Part shown: piece by piece, positions 1 through 5,977 of the stretch | Layout of the letters: each line of letters opens with the position of its first letter | How positions within the stretch are numbered: the first letter of the stretch is position 1 | Assembly: GCA_964411425.1 (NCBI GenBank) | Contig: CAYPKW010000089.1 | Span: 1 to 9,749, forward strand | Direction: 5' to 3' | From: CAYPKW01 sp964411425 | GTDB taxonomy: Bacteria; Pseudomonadota; Alphaproteobacteria; Dongiales; Dongiaceae | DNA length: 9,749 nucleotides | Notes under the pieces: generated by a model | Seen by the model: the letters and a program-made list of their open reading frames with translations, nothing else | What the model was told of the DNA's origin: nothing | The model's database searches: none | Program-made: the position numbers and the translations under genes

Positions 1-48
1 ATCTGGGGCGACGAAACCTATCCGAAACTCGGCGACCCGGTGCTCTGA
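1..48 (+). CDS. 3' end of an unidentified gene (partial)
   Basis: Reading frame 1 is open from the first base and ends at TGA (46-48), giving the 15-residue tail IWGDETYPKLGDPVL. Its stop lies 4 bases from the stop of the minus-strand SDR, so the two genes converge with no room for a separate terminator. The tail is too short to assign a family. It is called coding because the frame is open to the window edge, the codons are GC3-rich like the neighbours, and it closes exactly where the next gene's stop begins. It could still be a chance open frame. Confidence 0.5.
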   Translation: MWGDETYPKLGDPVL

Positions 49-52
49 ACGC

Positions 53-853
53 CTACCGCTCGAACGTCGCCTTGAGGTCCAGACGGCCCTTGAAGGCGGT
101 GTACCCGGAATCGACCACATGCACCCCGCCGGTCATGAACCGCGCCTTGTCGGAGGCGAGGAATACCGCGAACTCGGCGATGTCCTCGGGTTGCAGGATG
201 TCCATCAGGTGCAGAGCGCGGATTTTCGCGCGCTCCGCCGGCACCGACAGGAACGGCGCCTGGTGCGGCGTCTCGACGAAGCCCGGGCAGATCGCGTTCA
301 CCCGCACGCCCTCCGGCGACAGCCCCGCGGCCAGCGACCGGGTCAGCGCGACGACGCCCCCCTTGGCCGCGGTGTAGCCGTCGAACCCGGCCTGGCCGAT
401 GAGCGCGTCCACCGTGGCCGTTAGGATGATGGAGCCCGATTTCTGGGCCAGCATCTGCCGGCCGACATACTTGGCGCAGAGGAACGTGCCGGTGAGAACG
501 AGCCCGATCAGCTCATGCCAGGTTTCTTCCGGCAGCTCGGTGGCGCGCCGGTCCTTCCGGTTCACCAGCGTCACGTTGACCGCGTTGTGGAACAGCGCGT
601 CGATGCGCCCGAACCGGGCGACCGCGGCGGCGACCATGGCCTCTACCGCCTCGCTGCGCCGCACGTCGACGGGGAGGTAGAGCGCGCTGCCGCCGGCGTT
701 CTCGATCTCGGCCTCAACCTTGCGGCCGCCCGTCTCGTCGATGTCGGCGATGGCGACCGAAGCGCCTTCCCGCGCCATGGCGCGGGCGCCGGCGCGCCCG
801 ATGCCCGACGCGGCCCCGGTCACGACCGCGATCTTGCCGTCGAGCAGGCCCAA
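53..853 (-). CDS. Short-chain dehydrogenase/reductase (SDR) with substituted active-site residues
   Basis: A 266-residue Rossmann-fold oxidoreductase of classical SDR length. Seen in the sequence: glycine-rich TGAASGIG at 12-19; Asp37 at the end of beta-2, which usually means NAD(H) preference; VDV at 62-64; Tyr160-x3-Lys164 as the catalytic YxxxK; the N-A-x-x-PG segment at 186-191; and a VDSGYTAF tail. Odd points: the usual NNAG motif reads HNAV (89-92), the catalytic Ser aligns with Thr147 (13 residues before Tyr160), and the tetrad Asn aligns with Val119. The start is TTG at 851-853, preceded 5 nt upstream by GGGGGAA. An ATG just upstream is out of frame. The gene follows the PotD-like binding protein in the same orientation and is probably co-transcribed with it. 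The substrate cannot be told. It could be a dehydrogenase with relaxed chemistry or a divergent, less active paralogue. Confidence 0.9.
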   Translation of the reverse strand: MGLLDGKIAVVTGAASGIGRAGARAMAREGASVAIADIDETGGRKVEAEIENAGGSALYLPVDVRRSEAVEAMVAAAVARFGRIDALFHNAVNVTLVNRKDRRATELPEETWHELIGLVLTGTFLCAKYVGRQMLAQKSGSIILTATVDALIGQAGFDGYTAAKGGVVALTRSLAAGLSPEGVRVNAICPGFVETPHQAPFLSVPAERAKIRALHLMDILQPEDIAEFAVFLASDKARFMTGGVHVVDSGYTAFKGRLDLKATFER

Positions 854-858
854 CGACG

Positions 859-865
859 TTCCCCC
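859..865 (-). promoter_or_regulatory. Ribosome binding site deciding the TTG start of the SDR
   Basis: On the minus strand GGGGGAA lies 5 nt before the TTG at 853. No ATG or GTG lies in frame close by, and the SDR beta-1 strand begins eight residues after the TTG, so this is the only well-placed start. Confidence 0.6.
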
Positions 866-870
866 ATGAA

Positions 871-902
871 CGGCGCGCCGCCCGCCCTCGGGCGGCGCGC
901 CG
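871..902 (-). other. Intercistronic hairpin between binding-protein gene and SDR
   Basis: A perfect 14-bp GC-rich inverted repeat (871-884 paired with 889-902) with a 4-nt loop (ccct on the plus strand). It lies in the 61-nt gap between the binding-protein stop and the SDR start. In transcript sense it is followed only by a short U-poor stretch and then the SDR ribosome site, so a full rho-independent terminator is unlikely. Hairpins here often protect the upstream binding-protein mRNA or attenuate the downstream gene; that role is inferred. Confidence 0.6.
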
Positions 903-914
903 CCTTTGCCGGCC

Positions 915-2036
915 TTACGCGCCCTTGAACTGCTGGTAAGCCTTCTGCCAGTCGTCCCAGGTGGCGAGGCTGTCGGATTCGAGCGGCGGGAAGGCGTAGA
1001 ACTTCGCCTTCTCGGCGAACGAGGCCAGGTCGTCGTAGGGATAGAGCGGGCGCGAGGCGCCGAGCTTGGCGATCGCGTCCTCGTTGACGATGCCCTGCAG
1101 GAACTCGTCGCCGATCTTCAACTGCGCGTCGACGCTGATGATCTGGTTGGCCAGCATGTGGTCGACCTCGCGGTTCGGCGCGTCCTTGGCGATGCAATAG
1201 TTGTCGAGCCAGGCGAAGGTGCCTTCGCTCGGGTAGGTGTACTCGATCACCTTGCCCTTGTCGGCGGCGAACTTCTTGATCGTCTCCCAGCCGCTGAAGG
1301 TGACAGCCACGTCGCCGCGCGCCAACGCGTCGGCCAGGTCGCCCCAACTCACCGCCAGCAGGCGGACCTGCTCCTTCTTGAGCTTCAGCAGGTAGTCGAG
1401 CGCCTGCTGCAACTGCGCCTTGGTCAACTGCGTCGGAATCTCGGCGTCGGTGGCCAGCAGCGCCGCCAGCATCAAGTTGCCGACCGGGTCGTCCATCATG
1501 CCGACCTTGCCCTTGAACTCGGGCTTGAGCAGGTCGGCCCAGGCCGCCGGCGCCGCCGTCACCGCCGGGTCGTACATCATCGGCGCCGAGCCCCAGGTGA
1601 ACGGCACCGAGTAGCGCACGCCCTCGACGATGATGTTGGGGTCGTCGCGGAACGGCTGCACCACCTTCGCCAGGTTGGGCACCAGCGATTCGTCGATCGG
1701 GTCAATGAGGCCCGCGGCCGCCAGCAGCGGAATGTAGCCCATGTAGGGGGTCACGATGTCGATCTGTCCGATGCCGCCGGCGGACAGCTTGGTGACGATC
1801 TCGTCGTTGTTACCGATGTAGGTGGTGTTGAGGGTAATCCCGTTCTTCTTGGTGAAGTCGTTGACCAGCAGGCCTTCGTCGTAGCCCTGCCAGCCGAGGA
1901 AGGTCACGGTGGCGTCCGCCCGGGCGGCGCGCCACGGCAAGCTTGCCGCCGCGCCCAGCGCCAAGGCGCCCTGCGTGAAGCGCCGCCGCGTCATCGGCGC
2001 GTAACTCCGCACGCGGAACAGTCCCGATCTTTTCAT
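915..2036 (-). CDS. ABC transporter periplasmic binding protein, spermidine/putrescine (PotD)-like, Tat-exported
   Basis: A 373-residue secreted solute-binding protein of the PotD/PotF-like class. It should capture a small, probably cationic, solute in the periplasm for an ABC importer. The N-terminus carries a twin-arginine signal: T16-R17-R18-R19-F20, then a hydrophobic stretch to about 33 and an Ala-rich cleavage region around ARA-D (40/41). The mature part begins TVTFLGWQGY. The segment YPSEGTFAWLDNY (268-280), with Trp276 and Asp278, matches the PotD region where W-x-D contacts polyamine. The start at 2036 was chosen because GGGAGGA (2044-2050) sits 7 nt upstream; an in-frame ATG at 2078 lacks this. 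The W-T-E motif near the PotD N-terminus is W-Q-G here, so the ligand may not be spermidine. It is first in a two-gene unit with the SDR, and no cognate permease or ATPase is in the window. Confidence 0.88.
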   Translation of the reverse strand: MKRSGLFRVRSYAPMTRRRFTQGALALGAAASLPWRAARADATVTFLGWQGYDEGLLVNDFTKKNGITLNTTYIGNNDEIVTKLSAGGIGQIDIVTPYMGYIPLLAAAGLIDPIDESLVPNLAKVVQPFRDDPNIIVEGVRYSVPFTWGSAPMMYDPAVTAAPAAWADLLKPEFKGKVGMMDDPVGNLMLAALLATDAEIPTQLTKAQLQQALDYLLKLKKEQVRLLAVSWGDLADALARGDVAVTFSGWETIKKFAADKGKVIEYTYPSEGTFAWLDNYCIAKDAPNREVDHMLANQIISVDAQLKIGDEFLQGIVNEDAIAKLGASRPLYPYDDLASFAEKAKFYAFPPLESDSLATWDDWQKAYQQFKGA

Positions 2037-2076
2037 CGCCTCATCCTCCCTGCGTTTTTTGCTGCGGCCTGCAACC

Positions 2077-2106
2077 ATTCCAACGCCATAACGCGGACCC
2101 TGTCAA
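2077..2106 (-). promoter_or_regulatory. Candidate sigma70-type promoter for the PotD-like/SDR unit
   Basis: On the minus strand a perfect TTGACA (2106-2101) is followed by an 18-nt spacer and TGGAAT (2082-2077, 4 of 6 matches to TATAAT). Transcription would begin near 2070, giving a leader of about 34 nt with the ribosome site inside it. It lies directly between the palindromic element and the binding-protein gene. The remaining bases between it and the palindrome (2107-2155) show no recognisable signal. Confidence 0.5.
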
Positions 2107-2155
2107 TCGAGGGATGACGGCGTTGCCGGGAAAGAACGTGGCGCTGCGGGCGGGG

Positions 2156-2345
2156 CCGAGTTCCAAGTGGATCCGATCCGACAGATGAGTCCCCACCCAA
2201 TAGAAGTGTCATCGCCGGGCGTGACCCGGCGATCCATGGTGCAGCGGCGCCCTCGGGCCTGACCCGAGGGTGGATGCCCGCGTCAAGCGCTGGCATGACA
2301 AGAAGGGGAGGCAAATGTCGGATCGGATCCACTAGCCGAACTCGG
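2156..2345. repeat. Nested palindromic element with long terminal inverted repeats
   Basis: An 18-bp perfect inverted repeat (2166-2183 with 2316-2333; core GTGGATCCGATCCGACA) encloses 132 bases. After a short interruption the pairing resumes for 8 more bases (ccgagttc 2156-2163 with gaactcgg 2338-2345). Inside sits a REP-like block with its own short terminal repeats and three hairpins (listed separately). The whole can fold as one large cruciform. It lies in the gap between the last gene of the ABC operon and the promoter of the PotD-like gene. It may be a non-autonomous mobile element (MITE-like) and may act as a terminator for the operon. No coding function is seen and no target-site duplication is evident. 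Confidence 0.6.
2207..2300. repeat. REP-like palindromic block of three consecutive hairpins
   Basis: Bounded by tgtcat (2207-2212) and atgaca (2295-2300), which are inverted copies. It contains three stem-loops: 2211-2233 (9-bp stem, loop cgtga), 2250-2270 (8-bp stem, loop cctga) and 2274-2296 (5 + 3 bp with one mismatch, loop tcaag). The style, 'cgccggg-n5-cccggcg' followed by 'ggatgcc...ggcatgac', resembles interspersed palindromes common in intergenic DNA of Rhizobiales and Rhodospirillales. It lies 71 bases past the stop of the ABC operon's last gene and could stop or stabilise that transcript. Confidence 0.65.
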
Positions 2346-2370
2346 GCAAGCGGGCGCGTCGCCATGAGCT

Positions 2371-3147
2371 TCAGGCGAAATCAGCGAAATCGGCCACGGC
2401 GCCGCGATCGTATCCGAGGCTGGCGCGATAGAGCTGCCGGCTATAGGGCTGGACCAAGTCCGCCTCGCGCAGTTGGGCGGCCGACAGCTGCTCCACCACC
2501 CGGCCACGGTTCATGACCGCCAGTCGGTCGCACAAATGGGCGACGACCGCCAGATTGTGGCTGACCAGCACGAAGGTCAGCTCGCGCTCGGCCCGCAGGC
2601 GGGCGAGCAAGTTCAGGATCTCCGCCTGCACCGAGACGTCGAGCGCGGAGGTCGGTTCGTCCAGCAGCAGCACCCTGGGTTCGAGGATGAGGGCCCGCGC
2701 GATGGCCACCCGCTGGCGCTGGCCGCCGGAGAGCTGATGCGGATAGCGGAAACGCAAGGAAGGGTCCAGACCCACGTCCCGCAGGACGGCCTCGATGCGG
2801 CGGTCGGCCCTGCCCAACCGGTGAATGGCCACGGCCTCGGCGAGCGCCCGGTCCGCGGTATGGCGTGGGTGCAGGGACGCGTAGGGGTCCTGGAACACCA
2901 TCTGGACCAGCTTGTGGAAGGCGCGCTCGCGCCGCCGTCCCTGCGGCCGGCCGGCGACTGCAATGTCGCCCGACCAGCGGGTCAGGAGGCCGCTGATGAC
3001 CCTCAGCACGGTCGACTTGCCGGCGCCCGATTCTCCGACCAGCCCGAAGGACCCGCCCGCGGCGACCGCGAAGGAAACCTCCGTCAAGGCGCGAACGGTC
3101 GTGCGCCCCTCGCCGAACGTCACCGACAGGTTGCGGACCTCGATCAT
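2371..3147 (-). CDS. ABC transporter ATP-binding protein, DppF/OppF/NikE-like (short)
   Basis: A 258-residue ATPase that would pair with the neighbouring ATPase to power a peptide/nickel-type importer at the inner membrane. Visible motifs: Walker A GESGAGKS (38-45), Q-loop Gln86 in VFQDP, signature LSGGQRQR (139-146), Walker B VLLLDE (159-164) with the following PTSALD D-loop, and H-loop His197 in VSHN. All catalytic residues are intact. The start at 3147 overlaps the previous gene's stop by four bases (ATGA), implying coupled translation; a long upstream extension in the same frame is an artefact of GC-rich DNA. After LVQPYSRQLY (231-240) it ends in only 18 residues, so the cysteine-bearing C-terminal extension of many DppF/OppF proteins is absent. 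Its length matches the NikE class instead. It is the last gene of the operon. Confidence 0.93.
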   Translation of the reverse strand: MIEVRNLSVTFGEGRTTVRALTEVSFAVAAGGSFGLVGESGAGKSTVLRVISGLLTRWSGDIAVAGRPQGRRRERAFHKLVQMVFQDPYASLHPRHTADRALAEAVAIHRLGRADRRIEAVLRDVGLDPSLRFRYPHQLSGGQRQRVAIARALILEPRVLLLDEPTSALDVSVQAEILNLLARLRAERELTFVLVSHNLAVVAHLCDRLAVMNRGRVVEQLSAAQLREADLVQPYSRQLYRASLGYDRGAVADFADFA

Positions 3148-4004
3148 GGCTCTCGCCGGACCGCGGCCTCGGCCCAGTCGGGATCGCGCCGGAGCACCGG
3201 CAGCTCGTCCCTCGGCCGGTCGATCCGCGGCAGCGAGTCGAGCAGGCCGCGCGTGTAGGGGTGGCGTGCCCGCGACAAATCGACGGCGCGGCAAGTCTCC
3301 AGGATGCGCCCGGCATACATGATGAGGACGCGGTCGCAGAACGACGCCACCAGGTTCAAGTCGTGGCTGATGAAGATCAGCCCCATGCCGCGCTCGCTTA
3401 CCAGGTCGTCGATGATCGCCAGGACCTGCATCTGCACCGTCACGTCCAGCGCCGAAGTGGGTTCGTCGGCGATCAGCAGGTCGGGATCGGGGACCAGCAT
3501 CATGGCGATCATGGCGCGCTGGCCCATGCCGCCGGACAGCTCGTGCGGATAGGCCCCATAGACGCGCTGGGGGTCCCGGATGCGGACCGCCGCCAACGCG
3601 TCGAGCGCCTTCTCCCGCGCCGCGGCCGCGCCGGCCCCGCTGTGCACTCGATAGGCCTCGGCGATCTGGCGGCCGACCGGCATGACGGGATTGAGCGAAA
3701 ACTTCGGGTCCTGCATCACCATGGAGATCCTTCGCCCGCGCACCGCGCGCAGCGCCGGCTCCTCGATGGTCAGCAGGTCCGTGTCGCCGAAGCGCAGGAC
3801 CTTGGCCGCGACCTCGCCCGGCGGGGGCACTAGGCGCAGGATCGACCGGCCGGTCATGGTCTTGCCGGACCCCGATTCCCCGACGATGCCCAGCCTCTCG
3901 CGCGCCACCGTGAAGCTGACGCCGCGCACCGCCTCGACGGTGCCCTTGCGGGAGGGGAAGCGGACCCACAGGTCCTCGACCGTCAGCAGCGCCGGCTCGC
4001 GCAT
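3144..4004 (-). CDS. ABC transporter ATP-binding protein, DppD/OppD/NikD-like (short)
   Basis: A 286-residue ATPase, the probable partner of the downstream ATPase. Motifs in order: Walker A GESGSGKT (42-49), Q-loop Gln98 in VMQDP, the family-typical SLNPVMPVGRQI segment (103-114), signature LSGGMGQR (156-163), Walker B LLIADE (176-181), EPTSALD (181-187) and H-loop His214 in ISHD. HPYTRGLLDSLPR (248-260) is the start of the region that normally leads into the C-terminal cysteine-rich extension, but the protein ends 26 residues later without any of the usual cysteines. The start at 4004 shares one base with the permease stop (TGATG) and has GAAAGG 6 nt upstream. The LSGGM variant is normal for the OppD branch. 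Confidence 0.93.
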   Translation of the reverse strand: MREPALLTVEDLWVRFPSRKGTVEAVRGVSFTVARERLGIVGESGSGKTMTGRSILRLVPPPGEVAAKVLRFGDTDLLTIEEPALRAVRGRRISMVMQDPKFSLNPVMPVGRQIAEAYRVHSGAGAAAAREKALDALAAVRIRDPQRVYGAYPHELSGGMGQRAMIAMMLVPDPDLLIADEPTSALDVTVQMQVLAIIDDLVSERGMGLIFISHDLNLVASFCDRVLIMYAGRILETCRAVDLSRARHPYTRGLLDSLPRIDRPRDELPVLRRDPDWAEAAVRREP

Positions 4005-4915
4005 CACCGGCCTTTCGGGTCGAGCACATCGCGCAGCCCGTCCCCCAGCAAGTTGAATCCGAGGCTGACGACGAAGATGGCGATGCCCGGAATGGTGGCG
4101 ATCCACCATTGATCGAGCAGGAACTGCCGCCCCGAGGCGATCATGGCGCCCCATTCCGGCAAGGGCGGTTGCGCGCCCAGGCCGAGGAACCCGAGGCCGG
4201 CCGCCGTCAGGATGATGCCGGCCATGTCGAGCGTCACGCGGACGATCAGCGAGGACAGGCACAGCGGCGCCACGTGACCGAGGATGATGCGCGCGGGCCC
4301 GGCGCCCTGGAGCCGGACGGCGTCGATGAAGTCGCTGTTGCGGAGCGTGAGCGTCTCGGCGCGGGCGACCCGCGCGTAGGGCGGCCAGGCGGTGACGGCG
4401 ATGGCGATGACCGCGTTCTCGATGCCCGGCCCCAGCGCGGCGACGAAGGCCAGCGCCAGAATGAGGCGTGGAAAGGCGAGGAAGATATCGGTGATGCGCA
4501 TGAGGATCGCGTCGGCGGTGCCGCCCAGGTAGCCGGCCACGGTGCCGACCAGCAGCCCGACCGGGGCGACGATGATCGCCACCAGGCCGACGATGTAGAG
4601 CGTGATGCGCGCGCCGTGCACCACCCGGGTGTAGATGTCCCGCCCGAGATCGTCGGTCCCGAACCAGAATTCGGCCGACGGGGCCAGCAGGCGGCGGCCG
4701 AGGTCCTGACCGACGGGCGAGCCGGGCGCCAGCCATGGCGCCAGGACGGCGGCCGCCACCAAGGCGACGATTATGGCGAGGCCCACCACCGCCAGCGGAT
4801 TGCCGAGGAAGGCGAGCCAGCCGAGGTAGGTGCGCCCGACCTTGGCCTGCCAGCGCGACTGCGGGACATCGGACAATAGCCAGCCGCGCAGCCCTTGCCG
4901 ATCGGGCGCGGTCAT
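4004..4915 (-). CDS. ABC transporter permease, DppC/OppC/NikC-like
   Basis: A 303-residue inner-membrane permease, one half of the heterodimeric channel. Its OppC-branch hallmark FGTDDLGRDIYTR is at 85-97, after a first membrane helix (about 41-63) and a periplasmic loop. Further hydrophobic segments lie near 105-130, 143-163, 165-180, 225-248 and 272-290. The cytoplasmic EAA loop that docks on the ATPases is visible at 184-216 (RAETLTLRN, then DAVRLQGAGPARIILGHVAP). It ends with the usual GDGLRDVLDPKGR. The start at 4915 overlaps the upstream stop (ATGA) and has GAGGG 4 nt upstream. The sequence gives no direct hint of the substrate. Confidence 0.94.
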   Translation of the reverse strand: MTAPDRQGLRGWLLSDVPQSRWQAKVGRTYLGWLAFLGNPLAVVGLAIIVALVAAAVLAPWLAPGSPVGQDLGRRLLAPSAEFWFGTDDLGRDIYTRVVHGARITLYIVGLVAIIVAPVGLLVGTVAGYLGGTADAILMRITDIFLAFPRLILALAFVAALGPGIENAVIAIAVTAWPPYARVARAETLTLRNSDFIDAVRLQGAGPARIILGHVAPLCLSSLIVRVTLDMAGIILTAAGLGFLGLGAQPPLPEWGAMIASGRQFLLDQWWIATIPGIAIFVVSLGFNLLGDGLRDVLDPKGR

Positions 4916-5970
4916 CGGGCCCTCGGGTCGAGCAGGCGATAGAGCACGTCCGACAGCAGGTTCAGCCCGATGAACACCGTGCCGACCATCATCGTGCCGC
5001 CCAGGACCGCGTTCATGTCGGCGTTGAAGAGCGAGTCGGTGATGTAGCGCCCGAGGCCGGGCCAGGCGAAGACGGTTTCGGTCAGGACCGCGCCCTCGAG
5101 CAGCGAGCCGTAGCTCAGCGCGATCACGGTGACGAGCGGCACCATCGCGTTGCCCAGCGCGTGGCGCCAGACGACGCGCCGCTCCGACAGGCCCTTGACG
5201 CGCGCCGTGGTGATGTACTCCTGGGCGAGCTGCTCGAGCATGAAGCTGCGGGTCATGCGGCTGATGTAGGCAAGCGAGAAGTAGCCGAGGATGGCGGCCG
5301 GCAGGACCAGGTGAGAGAACGCGCTGGCGAACACCTCCCACTCGCCGGCGAGCGCGCTGTCCACCAGCAGCAGGCCGGTCAGCGGCTCGACCAGGCCGTC
5401 GTAGAACACGTCGAGACGCCCCGGCCCGGAGACCCAGCCGAGATTGGCGTAGAACAGGAGCAGGCCCACGAGTCCGAACCAGAACACCGGCACGGAATAG
5501 CCGACCAGCCCCAGCACGCGAATGACGTGGTCGGGAAGGCGGCCCCGGTTGGCTGCGGCCGCGACCCCCATCGGCACGCCCAGGGCGACGCCGAGGAGCG
5601 TGGCCGCCGTCGCCAGCTCGATGGTGGCCGGAAAGAAGCGCAGAAGGTCCTCGATCACCGGCCGCGAGGTGACGACCGAGGTGCCGAAGTCGCCCCGCAT
5701 GACGTGCAGCAGGTAGTTCCAGTATTGGCTATAGAGCGGCAGGTCGAGGCCGAGCTCCTGGCGCACGCGCTCGTAGACCTCCGGAAGCGCCCGGTCGCCG
5801 ACGATGGCGAGCACGGGGTCGATCGGCACCACCCGGCCGATGACGAAGGTTACGGCCGTGAGGCCGAGGAACGTCAGCGCGACGGAGAATACGAGCCGCA
5901 GCGCGTTGCCGAGGAGCCGTGACGGAGGCGGGCGTCCCGCCTCCGTTGCCTCGGCCGTACGGACCGTCAA
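4912..5970 (-). CDS. ABC transporter permease, DppB/OppB/NikB-like
   Basis: The other channel subunit, 352 residues if started at TTG 5970. Seen: first helix around 24-45 (LRLVFSVALTFLGLTAVTFVI), RVVPIDPV (46-53), the OppB-branch periplasmic segment ending RGDFGTSV (92-99), several helices, the EAA loop (EYITTARVKGLSERRVVWRHALGNAMVPLV, about 251-280), FAWPGLGRY (301-309) and a DVLYRLLDPR tail. No ATG or GTG exists in frame before the first helix. TTG at 5970, 7 nt after the upstream stop, is the best start, but no clear ribosome site precedes it, so translational coupling to the binding protein is likely. The frame stays open further upstream inside the binding-protein gene, but that extension is Arg/Ser-rich low-quality sequence. 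The start is the least certain part. Confidence 0.9.
   Translation of the reverse strand: MTVRTAEATEAGRPPPSRLLGNALRLVFSVALTFLGLTAVTFVIGRVVPIDPVLAIVGDRALPEVYERVRQELGLDLPLYSQYWNYLLHVMRGDFGTSVVTSRPVIEDLLRFFPATIELATAATLLGVALGVPMGVAAAANRGRLPDHVIRVLGLVGYSVPVFWFGLVGLLLFYANLGWVSGPGRLDVFYDGLVEPLTGLLLVDSALAGEWEVFASAFSHLVLPAAILGYFSLAYISRMTRSFMLEQLAQEYITTARVKGLSERRVVWRHALGNAMVPLVTVIALSYGSLLEGAVLTETVFAWPGLGRYITDSLFNADMNAVLGGTMMVGTVFIGLNLLSDVLYRLLDPRAR
5922..5946 (-). other. Strong hairpin at the binding-protein/permease junction
   Basis: A perfect 11-bp inverted repeat (5922-5932 with 5936-5946) with a 3-nt loop. It starts 31 bases after the binding-protein stop and falls in the first codons of the permease as annotated. 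There is no T-run after it. A hairpin just after a binding-protein gene is known in importer operons to protect the upstream mRNA from 3' decay, so that more binding protein than permease is made; applying that here is inference. It could also mean that the true permease start lies downstream at a rarer codon. Confidence 0.55.
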
Positions 5971-5977
5971 GCGGGCG

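Noticed and set aside
906..2117. A 403-codon plus-strand open frame opposite the PotD-like gene
   Set aside because: It is antisense to a well-supported gene, is rich in Arg, His, Val and Gln as expected of a shadow frame in GC-rich DNA, and has no recognisable domain or ribosome site.
3148..4029. Long in-frame N-terminal extension of the F-type ATPase that would make a 552-residue fusion
   Set aside because: The extension overlaps the D-type ATPase in another frame and has no domain. The ATPase fold begins exactly at MIEVRNLSVTF (3147) with a coupled ATGA start.
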